Assembly (NCBI GenBank): GCA_021414045.1
Contig: JAIOPF010000236.1
Coordinates: forward strand, 1 to 10,773
Origin: Deltaproteobacteria bacterium
GTDB taxonomy: Bacteria > UBA10199 > DSSB01
Reading direction: 5' to 3'
Length of the DNA: 10,773 nucleotides
The position numbers were made by a program, and so were the translations under genes. The notes below the pieces were generated by a model, which saw nothing but the letters and a program-made list of their open reading frames with translations, did no database searches and was not told where the DNA came from. How positions within the stretch are numbered: position 1 is the stretch's first letter; each line of letters starts with the position of its first letter. Positions 1 through 6,224 of the stretch are shown piece after piece.

Positions 1-340
1 CTTTCGTCCCTTGTATTTCAAGCCGGGATTTCAAAAATACGCGGGGCAATTTTGCGGCGGAGCCCAACTGCACGTCACCCGCCGCCGAACCTTCAAGTCG
101 CTCTTGACCGGCGTCGCCGTCCTCAAGGCCGTGCAGGACCTCTATCCCAAGGATTTTCAGTACCGACATCGGGCCTATGAATTCGTTGACAAGATTCCGG
201 CGGTGGATCTCTTGGCCGGCAACGCGAAATTACGGGAGCAAATCACGGCGGGAGTTTCGCTCAAGGAAATCGAAGGATCTTGGGAAGAGGAACGGAAGAG
301 CTTCGTGGAAAAACGGAAAAAATACCTGCTTTATACTTAA
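1..340 (+). CDS. DUF1343 / NamZ-type exo-beta-N-acetylmuramidase, C-terminal fragment
   Basis: Open at the left edge; 112 codons are visible (frame begins at base 2) before TAA at 338-340. The visible part matches the conserved C-terminal domain of the DUF1343 family. It starts with F-R-P-x-Y-F-x-P, followed by K-Y-A-G, a C-G-G-A-Q-L-H-V-T segment, then Y-E-F and D-L-L-A-G. It ends in the family-typical R-K-K-Y-L-L-Y pattern. Family knowledge: the characterised member NamZ removes non-reducing terminal MurNAc from peptidoglycan fragments during cell-wall recycling. The signal peptide and N-terminal catalytic part lie outside the window, so activity and export cannot be judged. The TTG at 11 is internal to the domain and is not the real start. 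The gene converges on the DUF971 gene with a 17-bp gap that has no evident terminator. Confidence 0.85.
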   Translation, partial: FRPLYFKPGFQKYAGQFCGGAQLHVTRRRTFKSLLTGVAVLKAVQDLYPKDFQYRHRAYEFVDKIPAVDLLAGNAKLREQITAGVSLKEIEGSWEEERKSFVEKRKKYLLYT

Positions 341-357
341 GCGATATCCGAAAATTC

Positions 358-675
358 TCAATGCGCGGAGCGGCAGATCTCGCAGGGACAGATCTGGCGG
401 AGGAATTCGTAAGCGTAGATACCGGTCTCATGCCGGTCGGTGAAGGTAAACTGCAGGGCATACCAACCCATGGGCTGAGCCTTCAAGATATCGATTTTCT
501 GTCCCAAGAGAGATGAGAGAGGCAAAAGGCCGGTGGCAACCCGTTCGGGGATTTCTTTGCAGACGGCGCAAGGGCAGGCGCGGCGCAAGAGCTCCGCTGG
601 ATAAACGCTGCGGTGCCCGTCTTGCCAGTCGATTTGGATGCCAGCATCGACTCGATTGATCGCTTGAGGTTGCAT
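358..675 (-). CDS. DUF971 (GBBH-like N-terminal domain) six-cysteine protein
   Basis: 105 residues, a single-domain DUF971 protein (the fold found at the N-terminus of gamma-butyrobetaine hydroxylases, and in some bacteria fused or adjacent to Mrp/ApbC-type Fe-S carriers). Visible signatures are W-x-D-G-H (residues 17-21), Y-P-x-x-L-L-R before the first C-P-C-x-x-C (Cys34, 36, 39), G-W-Y-A-L (70-74), a D-R-H-E-T-G-I-Y strand (80-87), and L-R before a second C-P-C-x-x-C (Cys96, 98, 101). The duplicated cysteine cluster suggests bound metal or an Fe-S role, but the function of standalone members is not established. The ATG at 675 is the only sensible start: an in-frame TAG lies four codons upstream and no start codon lies between. 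Its SD is weak; a perfect AAGGAGG on this strand (699-705) is about 23 nt from the ATG, too far for normal use. Confidence 0.85.
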   Translation of the reverse strand: MQPQAINRVDAGIQIDWQDGHRSVYPAELLRRACPCAVCKEIPERVATGLLPLSSLLGQKIDILKAQPMGWYALQFTFTDRHETGIYAYEFLRQICPCEICRSAH

Positions 676-681
676 CGTTTC

Positions 682-710
682 GCTCTATCTTGGGAAAACC
701 TCCTTGTCAA
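682..710 (-). promoter_or_regulatory. Candidate sigma70-like promoter for the DUF971 gene
   Basis: Read on the minus strand, a perfect TTGACA (-35, 705-710) is followed after 17 bp by TAGAGC (682-687), which matches only 3 of 6 positions of a -10 box. Transcription would start close to the ATG at 675, giving a nearly leaderless mRNA. The -35 is convincing; the -10 is poor, so the call is tentative. Confidence 0.25.
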
Positions 711-771
711 AGGCTCCTCTCAATTTAAGTCCGACGACGTAAAAAAGCTAGGCCACTCAAGGTTCGAACGT

Positions 772-777
772 TAGAAT
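772..777 (+). promoter_or_regulatory. Candidate -10 element upstream of the ThDP enzyme gene
   Basis: TAGAAT matches 5 of 6 positions of the sigma70 -10 consensus and lies 14 bp upstream of the ATG at 792. No convincing -35 box is found 16-18 bp further upstream. If used, the transcript would start about 8 nt before the ATG, which agrees with the lack of any Shine-Dalgarno sequence in front of this gene. Weak call. Confidence 0.2.
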
Positions 778-791
778 CATTTCCACTCGCG

Positions 792-2525
792 ATGAAAGCC
801 ACCGAATACATCGTCCAAGCCCTCGTCCAAGAAAAGCTTGATCACGTCTTCATGGTGCCTGGCGGACTTATCGATAACTTTTATCCCGCCCTTTGCAACA
901 CCGCGGGCATCAGGCCCATCGTCGCCGCTCACGAAGGCGGCGCCGCCTATATGGCGGACGGGTACGCCAGGGCCAGCGGACGCTTCGGCGCTTGTTTCGT
1001 CATCGGAGGACCGGGAGTCACCAATACCGTGACGGCGCTCTCCGCTGCCTTGACCGACCAATCACCAGTTTTTTTGCTCAGCGGCGAAGTCCCCACCGAT
1101 TGGGAAGGTCGAGGCGGGTTCCAGGACGCCAGCGCGGCGGGGCTCAACGACATCGAAATCTTGCGACCCGTCACCTCCTACAGCTACGAAGTCGAAAGCT
1201 GCCACCTTCTGCACTTCCACCTACGCGCGGCCCTCCGGCAAATGATGAGCTTGCGTCGAGGTCCGGTGCACTTGAGCCTGGCGGAGAATCTCCAAACGCA
1301 GGAAATCACCGTCCCGTACGAACCTTTGCCCGAGAACGCGTACTCGCCGAGGTTGCTGGATGAACCCGCCCTGCTGCGATTCGCCGACACTCTGATTTCG
1401 GGCCAAGAAACTGGAGCAGAGCCGCGACGCATCGTGATCCTCGCCGGCAACGGCGCGCATAGTTCGGGAGCCGCCGCCGCACTGCTCGCTTTCGCGGAGC
1501 GCTTCGAAATCCCCGTCGCCACCACGCTCCGCGCCAAGGGAGTCTTTCCAGAAGACCATCGTCTTTCCTTGGGTGTCTTCGGCTATTCCGGCACTCGGCC
1601 CGCCTGCGAGACCATTCTTTCGGACGAGGTGGAAGTCCTGATCGTCCTGGGCTCCGGCCTTAACCAACGAGATACCCTATTTTGGGAAAAGCGTTTTCGA
1701 CCCAAGCGGGTTCTGGCCCAGGTCGATCTGGATCCCAGCGTGATCGGAAAAAATTACGCCGTCGATGCCGCTATCACGGGCGACTGTTTTAGTTTTCTCA
1801 AAAAACTCTCCGGGCTTCCCGGGCCCTATGCGGAAATCCTTTCCCGAGGAAAGACCGAGCGAAGTGAGTGGCTGAGCCAGATCCTGTCGCGAGGTCCCCG
1901 CCTTTACGAAGCGGAGCACATGGACAGCGAAGCCGTCCCCCTCCACCCCGCCCGCGTGCTCCGCGACTTCCGAAAAATTTTTCCGCGCGAAGGCGTGCTG
2001 ATGGTCGACAGCGGCGCCCATCGCGCCTTTTGCGGACATTATTGGGAGACTTACGCCCCTGGGACCTATCTATCGGCGACAAATTTAGGCCCCATGGGTT
2101 GGGCGATTCCGGCGGGCATCGGGGCCAAGCTCGCGAGACCGCAATTACCGGTCGCGGTAGTGACCGGCGACGGCTGCATGTTGATGCACGGCATGGAGAT
2201 CCAAACGGCGGCGCGTTACCAAATTCCAGTCATTTACGTCGTCCTCAACAACCAAGCCCTGGGTAACGTTTATTTGCGCGCGAAAAAGATGGGCGTTGGA
2301 CCGGCGGATCTAACTGAAATCCCCCTGAAAAACTGGGCCGCCTTCGCCGAATCCCTGGGCGCCAAGGGCCTCATCGTCGAGAAACCGGAACAATTGCTTC
2401 CCGCCTTCGAGACAGCCATGGCAAGCCGTGGCCCCATCGTCCTCGATATTCGCTGCGGCCGCGACTACACCACCCCGGTTACGCCCTGGGCACAAGCCAA
2501 ACAAGAATGGATGGACGACGATTAA
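792..2525 (+). CDS. Thiamine diphosphate-dependent enzyme, acetolactate synthase-like
   Basis: 577 residues with the three-domain layout of the acetolactate synthase / sulfoacetaldehyde acetyltransferase superfamily. The N-terminal pyrimidine-binding domain (about 1-170) has P-G-G (23-25), A-H-E-G-G-A-A-Y with the cofactor-activating Glu48, A-D-G-Y-A-R, and G-G-P-G-V-T-N (72-78). A central Rossmann-like domain spans about 190-340. The pyrophosphate-binding domain (about 385-560) has the G-D-G motif at 459-461 and the paired Asn at 486-487. The AHAS-type R-F-D-D-R element is not seen (the region reads G-S-G-L-N-Q-R-D, 287-294), so it is unlikely to be anabolic IlvB, and no small regulatory subunit gene follows. 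Glu48 argues against glyoxylate carboligase, which lacks it. Substrate unknown. The ATG has no SD; an upstream in-frame stop and the lack of alternative starts support it. The downstream CMD-fold gene starts 12 bp after the stop. Confidence 0.85.
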   Translation: MKATEYIVQALVQEKLDHVFMVPGGLIDNFYPALCNTAGIRPIVAAHEGGAAYMADGYARASGRFGACFVIGGPGVTNTVTALSAALTDQSPVFLLSGEVPTDWEGRGGFQDASAAGLNDIEILRPVTSYSYEVESCHLLHFHLRAALRQMMSLRRGPVHLSLAENLQTQEITVPYEPLPENAYSPRLLDEPALLRFADTLISGQETGAEPRRIVILAGNGAHSSGAAAALLAFAERFEIPVATTLRAKGVFPEDHRLSLGVFGYSGTRPACETILSDEVEVLIVLGSGLNQRDTLFWEKRFRPKRVLAQVDLDPSVIGKNYAVDAAITGDCFSFLKKLSGLPGPYAEILSRGKTERSEWLSQILSRGPRLYEAEHMDSEAVPLHPARVLRDFRKIFPREGVLMVDSGAHRAFCGHYWETYAPGTYLSATNLGPMGWAIPAGIGAKLARPQLPVAVVTGDGCMLMHGMEIQTAARYQIPVIYVVLNNQALGNVYLRAKKMGVGPADLTEIPLKNWAAFAESLGAKGLIVEKPEQLLPAFETAMASRGPIVLDIRCGRDYTTPVTPWAQAKQEWMDDD

Positions 2526-2537
2526 AAGGAGCCGAGG

Positions 2538-3077
2538 ATGGCCAAGCTACCCGACCCCACCGGATCCCTGGATCCCCAAGCCAAGAAACTCTATGACGAG
2601 ATGCTCGCCAAGCGCGGAAGCCTCGACGGGATGTACGGAGCCATGTTCAACCATCCGGCCTTGGTCGAACACGTGGGGCAACTCGGCAGCTATTTGCGTT
2701 TCGAAGCGACCCTTCCCGGAGAAATTCGCGAGCTCGCGATCCTCTTGGTGGCGCGGCGACAGAAGGCCGCTTATGAATGGGTGAAACATGCGCCTCCCGC
2801 GAGGCAAGCCGGCTTAAGCGAAGCCGTGATCGAGGCGGTACGCGAAGAAAAGGACCTGAGCGCCTTTTCCCCCCTCTATCCCAAAATTTCTCAAACCGTG
2901 GATTTGGTACTCGCCGAACAATCGCTGCCCGGCGCGCTGCAATCCGAACTGGAAAAAACTCTCGGCCTTCCCGGAGTGCTGGAGTTGGTTATCCTGATCG
3001 GCTTCTACCGCATGATCGCGGGTTTTATCTTCGCCTTCGACGTGGCCTTGCCAGCCGATGCGACGCGGCCTTTTTAA
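2538..3077 (+). CDS. Carboxymuconolactone decarboxylase-fold protein
   Basis: 179 residues with the all-helical CMD/AhpD-type fold. The core runs from R-E-L-A-I-L-L-V-A-R (64-73) to A-Y-E-W-V-K-H (78-84) and A-x-x-A-G-L-S-E-A-V-I-E-A-V (about 88-101). A second helical part contains L-E-L-V-I-L-I-G-F-Y (148-157). Glu80 and His84 occupy the conserved E-x-x-x-H position of the 4-carboxymuconolactone decarboxylase subgroup. There is no cysteine in the protein, so AhpD-like thiol peroxidase chemistry through a CxxC pair is excluded. An ideal AAGGAG (2526-2531) lies 6 nt before the ATG, and the upstream ThDP gene ends 12 bp away, so the two are very probably co-transcribed. No other aromatic-degradation gene is in the window, so the true substrate is unknown. 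Confidence 0.8.
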   Translation: MAKLPDPTGSLDPQAKKLYDEMLAKRGSLDGMYGAMFNHPALVEHVGQLGSYLRFEATLPGEIRELAILLVARRQKAAYEWVKHAPPARQAGLSEAVIEAVREEKDLSAFSPLYPKISQTVDLVLAEQSLPGALQSELEKTLGLPGVLELVILIGFYRMIAGFIFAFDVALPADATRPF

Positions 3078-3083
3078 ACAATT

Positions 3084-3761
3084 TTAAAGCTGGGCAAAAG
3101 CCAGCCGCGCCTCCGCGACGAAGGCACGGAGAAGCTCCGGATCCTTGGCCCCTTGGCTGTCTTCCACTCCCGTATGGGAATCCACGCCGGCGGGCCTCAC
3201 CTTGCGAATCGCCTCGCCGACGTTGTCGGGATTGAGTCCGCCCGCCAACATCAGGGGTTTCGGTGATATCTCGACAAGGCGGCGGCTGATCTCCCAATCA
3301 TGGGTCTTGCCCGTCGCCCCACTGGCGCCGCTCTCAGCGTCGAAAGTATCCGTGAGAAAATAGTCCGCCCAGGACGCCCAATCCTGCAATTCCTTCTCTA
3401 ACCTTTCCCAAGCATTTTCCCGCACCACCAAACTCTTGATCAAGGCGAGCCTTGGCGAGCGGCGTCGCAAGGCCTCGCCCAATTCGGGGACAACTTTCCC
3501 ATGGAGTTGCACCGCTCGGGTCCCAAGGCAGCCGCACAAATCCAGTATGGAATCCGCATCGTTAAGATAAGTGATCAAAACCGGCAGGACCGTATTGGGC
3601 AAGACGGAAATGATATCGCGGGCCTGGGTCTCGCTCAGGTCCTCGCGATGGAAATCGAGACGAAAGGGAAATCCCAGCCAATCCACCCCGCCTTCGACCA
3701 AGAGCCTCGCTTCTTCGGCGTCACGGATCCCGGCAATTTGGATCAAACCATTTTTGGACAT
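3084..3761 (-). CDS. TrpF-like (beta/alpha)8 barrel lacking the catalytic cysteine
   Basis: 225 residues, similar along the whole length to phosphoribosylanthranilate isomerase (tryptophan pathway). Recognisable blocks are I-Q-I-A-G-I (7-12, where TrpF has K-I-C-G-I), D-A-E-E-A..G-V-D-W-L-G-F (14-31), A-V-Q-L-H-G (83-88), L-T-D-T-F-D (136-141), T-G-K-T-H-D-W-E (150-157, TrpF G-G-T-G..F-D-W), L-A-G-G-L-N-P-D-N-V (172-181) and D-S-H-T-G-V-E (194-200, TrpF D-x-S-S-G-V-E). Asp138 fits the catalytic acid, but Ala10 replaces the general-base cysteine, Gln8 replaces the lysine, the usual S-P-R after G-F-x-F is absent, and His-Thr replaces a phosphate-contacting Ser-Ser. No other trp gene is present. 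It is probably a paralogue with another or reduced activity. It lies 15 bp after the hydrolase stop, in a likely two-gene operon. Confidence 0.75.
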   Translation of the reverse strand: MSKNGLIQIAGIRDAEEARLLVEGGVDWLGFPFRLDFHREDLSETQARDIISVLPNTVLPVLITYLNDADSILDLCGCLGTRAVQLHGKVVPELGEALRRRSPRLALIKSLVVRENAWERLEKELQDWASWADYFLTDTFDAESGASGATGKTHDWEISRRLVEISPKPLMLAGGLNPDNVGEAIRKVRPAGVDSHTGVEDSQGAKDPELLRAFVAEARLAFAQL

Positions 3762-3776
3762 CCGCGATTCTCGATC

Positions 3777-4523
3777 CTAGCTTCCGAAACGTTCTGCCAA
3801 TAAAGCGTTAAACAACTCCGGTTCCTCCCAGAACGGCATATGGCCGCTATGATCGAACCAAAACCAATCCTGGTGAGACCTTAAGTCGGCGAACTCCGCG
3901 GTCCTGCCGAAATGGTGCCCGTATCGACTTAATAGGGAAACAACGGGGACCGGAGCATGTCGAAAAATCTCCCGATAATCGCAGTTGGCGATCTCCCGAT
4001 AATAGCGGAGGGCGATTTCAGTTGGGCTGCGCAAAGAGTCCTCGACCATCCAGTCCAAGATGGTGGGCTCCGGCGCTTGGTGAAACATGGCCTTCACAAA
4101 CTTCCTCGCCGCTCGGGGGCGATTGCGATAAAAGGATTTTTCCACATCAGGAGCCCGGTAATAGTCGGGATCTCCCCAAGGGAGAGATTCAATGTTCACA
4201 AAGTGAGAGAAGGGTCCCGCTCCGAACTTTCGGAAGTAATCCCAGGTCACCTGAGCCCCCATCGACCAACCCAGAGCCACTGCCTCCTTGATTCCCCTTT
4301 CCTCCAAAAGCTCGTGCAAGGCCTGGCTGCAATCGGAAAGACTGTAACCCTCCGGACGCTTTTCCGAATCCCCGTGCCCGGGCAAATCCCAGAACAAGAT
4401 TCGAAATCGGTCGCTCAAGGACCTTTGTCGCTCGAAAAAACGATGGGACATGGTCCAACCATGGGTGAATACGAGGGTGGGGCCATCGCCCTCCAAGCGG
4501 GAGTAGAGTTGCATTGGTGACAT
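3777..4523 (-). CDS. Alpha/beta hydrolase
   Basis: 248 residues of cytosolic alpha/beta-hydrolase type without signal peptide. The oxyanion-hole strand ends in T-H-G-W-T (20-24), then W-D-L-P-G-H-G-D-S (45-53), the nucleophile elbow G-W-S-M-G (85-89, Ser87), a lid region (about 115-185), and the C-terminal histidine motif D-H-S-G-H-M-P-F-W-E-E-P (224-235, His228). The acid normally found after strand 7 (G-x-x-D) is not evident; that stretch reads L-S-R-Y-G-H-H (198-204), and Glu112 after strand 6 may substitute. Closest general resemblance is to small-ester, lactone or C-C hydrolases of the MhpC/BioH kind; the substrate cannot be named. The lid carries a tandem 8-residue duplication. An alternative start is Met4; neither start has a strong SD. 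It is the first gene of the pair with the TrpF-like protein. Confidence 0.8.
   Translation of the reverse strand: MSPMQLYSRLEGDGPTLVFTHGWTMSHRFFERQRSLSDRFRILFWDLPGHGDSEKRPEGYSLSDCSQALHELLEERGIKEAVALGWSMGAQVTWDYFRKFGAGPFSHFVNIESLPWGDPDYYRAPDVEKSFYRNRPRAARKFVKAMFHQAPEPTILDWMVEDSLRSPTEIALRYYREIANCDYREIFRHAPVPVVSLLSRYGHHFGRTAEFADLRSHQDWFWFDHSGHMPFWEEPELFNALLAERFGS
3967..4014. repeat. Tandem 24-bp duplication inside the alpha/beta hydrolase gene
   Basis: Two adjacent 24-bp units (3967-3990 and 3991-4014) agree at 20 of 24 positions, and the first 13 bases (ATCTCCCGATAAT) are identical in both. The period is a multiple of three, so it adds eight residues without a frameshift: residues 171-178 and 179-186 both end in Y-R-E-I. 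It lies in the probable lid domain. Confidence 0.7.
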
Positions 4524-4579
4524 TTTAGCCGAAATTACTTGGGCAAGCCCTCAAAAAAATCCGCACAGAATCCCCAAGC

Positions 4580-4607
4580 GTGAAAAATTGCGGAGGGGCT
4601 GCATAAT
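4580..4607 (+). promoter_or_regulatory. Candidate promoter for recQ
   Basis: CATAAT (4602-4607) matches 5 of 6 bases of the -10 consensus. A partial -35, GTGAAA (4580-4585, 4 of 6), lies 16 bp upstream. Transcription would start near 4614, leaving a leader of about 33 nt before the ATG at 4647. The TTG at 4617 would be almost leaderless, which is one reason to prefer the ATG as the recQ start. Confidence 0.35.
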
Positions 4608-4646
4608 TCTTGGTCCTTGGCCCTCGCTTTGCTGTATGAAAGCGCT

Positions 4647-6218
4647 ATGGAGATGAGCTCCCCCGCCGCAACGGATTCCGATCCCCTGAACGAACGCCTG
4701 CACGGACTGCTGCGCGAGCATTTCTCCTTCCCCCATTTCCGAAAAGGGCAGCTCGATATCCTGCGTTCGGTATCCGTTGGCAAGGACACCCTGGCCGTCA
4801 TGCCGACGGGCGGCGGCAAATCGCTTTGCTATCAAATTCCAGCCCTCGATAGGCCCGGCATCGTCTTGGTGGTTTCGCCGCTGATCTCCCTCATGAAAGA
4901 CCAAGTCCGAGCCTTGCAAGATCGCGGTATCCCGGCCGGGGCCCTGCACACGGGGCAGGAATACGAAGAAAAATTGCGCATCTTCTCCGATCTGCGCAAG
5001 CAAGAGCGCTTCTTGCTCTATCTCTCTCCCGAGCGGGTCCAAAAAGCCGGCTTCGCGGACTGGATCAAGACTCAAAACATCTCGCTCTTCGCCATCGACG
5101 AGGCCCACTGCGTCTCTCAGTGGGGGCCCGACTTTAGGCAGGATTATCATCGCCTCAACCTGCTCCGCGAACTGAGGCCCGAAGTGCCCATCCTGGCCCT
5201 CACCGCCACCGCGACCCCGCAAGTCCTGCGGGATATCGCCAAGCAATTGAACCTCCGCGAACCCGACCGCCACGTCTACGGTTTCTACAGGCCCAATCTT
5301 TATTATCAGGTGGAGCCCTGCGAGAACGACGCGGTCAAGCGCGCCCTGCTGCGCCGCGCCCTAGCCCAGCATCCGGAAGGACGGGCCCTGGTCTACTGCG
5401 GCACCCGAAAGCAATGCGAAGAGATCACGGCCGACTTCGCCCCCGATTTCGCGGCCATCGACTATTATCATGCGGGCTTGCCCAGCGAACGCCGACACTC
5501 CGTGCAGCGCGACTTCGAGGACGGCCGAACCCGCATCCTCGTCGCAACCAACGCCTTCGGCATGGGCATCGATCGTCCCGACGTGAGACTGGTCGTCCAC
5601 TACCAGATGCCCGCGAACGTGGAATCCTATTACCAAGAAATCGGCCGCGCCGGCCGCGACGGCAAGGACGCCACTTGCCTCATGCTCTATTCGAAAAAGG
5701 ACAAGGGGCTGCATTCTTACTTCATCACCCAGTCCGAAGCCACCGAGCACCACCGACAACTGCGATGGCGGGGACTGGAAACCATCGTCCAGTTCGCGGA
5801 GGGCGGCGAATGCCGTCACGGCGGCATCCTGACCTATTTCCGCGATAGCTTCCGCCTTGGGGCCTGCGGCCACTGCGACGTCTGCCTGCCCGATTCCCCT
5901 CGCCGCATCCCGAGGCTGGAAGAAATCCCCGCCGCTTCCCTCTCCCGCGGGGCCAAAGCCAAGGCGAAAAAAGTCTCCGAAGTGCCCTTGACTGGGGATT
6001 CCGAGTCCCGTTACGAGGTCTTGAAATCTTGGCGAAAGGAATTCGCCCTCAGCCGCGACGTTCCGGCCTTCCTCGTCTTCAGCGACAAGACGCTGCGCGA
6101 ATTGGCGAGACAAAATCCGCAAAGCCTGGACGCGCTGGCGGAGATCTACGGCCTCGGAGAAAAAAAGATCGATAGTTTCGGGAAAGAACTCTTAGCCCAA
6201 CTGAAACCTTGGGAGTGA
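4647..6218 (+). CDS. recQ: ATP-dependent DNA helicase RecQ, short form without winged-helix domain
   Basis: 523 residues from the ATG at 4647; the frame opens to a TTG at 4617, but those ten residues precede the family's usual start. The SF2 helicase core has motif 0 F-R-K-G-Q, Walker A T-G-G-G-K-S (Lys58), Ia S-P-L-I-S-L-M-K-D-Q-V, II D-E-A-H (151-154), III T-A-T-A, V G-M-G-I-D-R-P-D and VI Q-E-I-G-R-A-G-R-D-G. The zinc-binding part has four cysteines (389, 407, 410, 413). A Lys/Ala/Arg-rich linker of about 40 residues leads straight to an HRDC domain (about 453-523). The RQC winged helix that lies between zinc and HRDC domains in the 609-residue E. coli protein is missing. In the aromatic-rich loop, Pro161 replaces the His of S-Q-W-G-H-D-F-R. 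RecQ unwinds DNA 3'-5' in recombination and fork repair. The next gene starts 6 bp downstream. Confidence 0.92.
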   Translation: MEMSSPAATDSDPLNERLHGLLREHFSFPHFRKGQLDILRSVSVGKDTLAVMPTGGGKSLCYQIPALDRPGIVLVVSPLISLMKDQVRALQDRGIPAGALHTGQEYEEKLRIFSDLRKQERFLLYLSPERVQKAGFADWIKTQNISLFAIDEAHCVSQWGPDFRQDYHRLNLLRELRPEVPILALTATATPQVLRDIAKQLNLREPDRHVYGFYRPNLYYQVEPCENDAVKRALLRRALAQHPEGRALVYCGTRKQCEEITADFAPDFAAIDYYHAGLPSERRHSVQRDFEDGRTRILVATNAFGMGIDRPDVRLVVHYQMPANVESYYQEIGRAGRDGKDATCLMLYSKKDKGLHSYFITQSEATEHHRQLRWRGLETIVQFAEGGECRHGGILTYFRDSFRLGACGHCDVCLPDSPRRIPRLEEIPAASLSRGAKAKAKKVSEVPLTGDSESRYEVLKSWRKEFALSRDVPAFLVFSDKTLRELARQNPQSLDALAEIYGLGEKKIDSFGKELLAQLKPWE

Positions 6219-6224
6219 AACCGC

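Noticed and set aside
792..2525. Calling the ThDP enzyme ilvB (acetolactate synthase large subunit)
   Set aside because: The AHAS FAD-type motif is not seen, no ilvN or ilvC is adjacent, and overall signatures fit only the wider superfamily.
2538..3077. AhpD-type alkylhydroperoxidase
   Set aside because: The protein contains no cysteine, so the required CxxC pair is missing.
3084..3761. Genuine trpF of the tryptophan pathway
   Set aside because: Catalytic cysteine and several active-site residues are replaced and no trp genes are adjacent.
3957..4520. 187-codon plus-strand frame opposite the hydrolase
   Set aside because: Shadow of the alpha/beta hydrolase; its apparent internal repeat is the 24-bp duplication read from the other strand.
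4617..4646. TTG at 4617 as recQ start
   Set aside because: It adds ten residues ahead of the family's usual N-terminus and would be almost at the predicted transcription start; the ATG at 4647 fits better.
4551..5273. 240-codon open frame on the minus strand opposite the recQ start
   Set aside because: It lies antisense to conserved RecQ helicase motifs, resembles no family, and is expected by chance in GC-rich DNA.
5361..6122. 253-codon minus-strand frame opposite recQ
   Set aside because: Antisense shadow of the RecQ C-terminal half; Gly/Ala/Val-rich composition without motifs.
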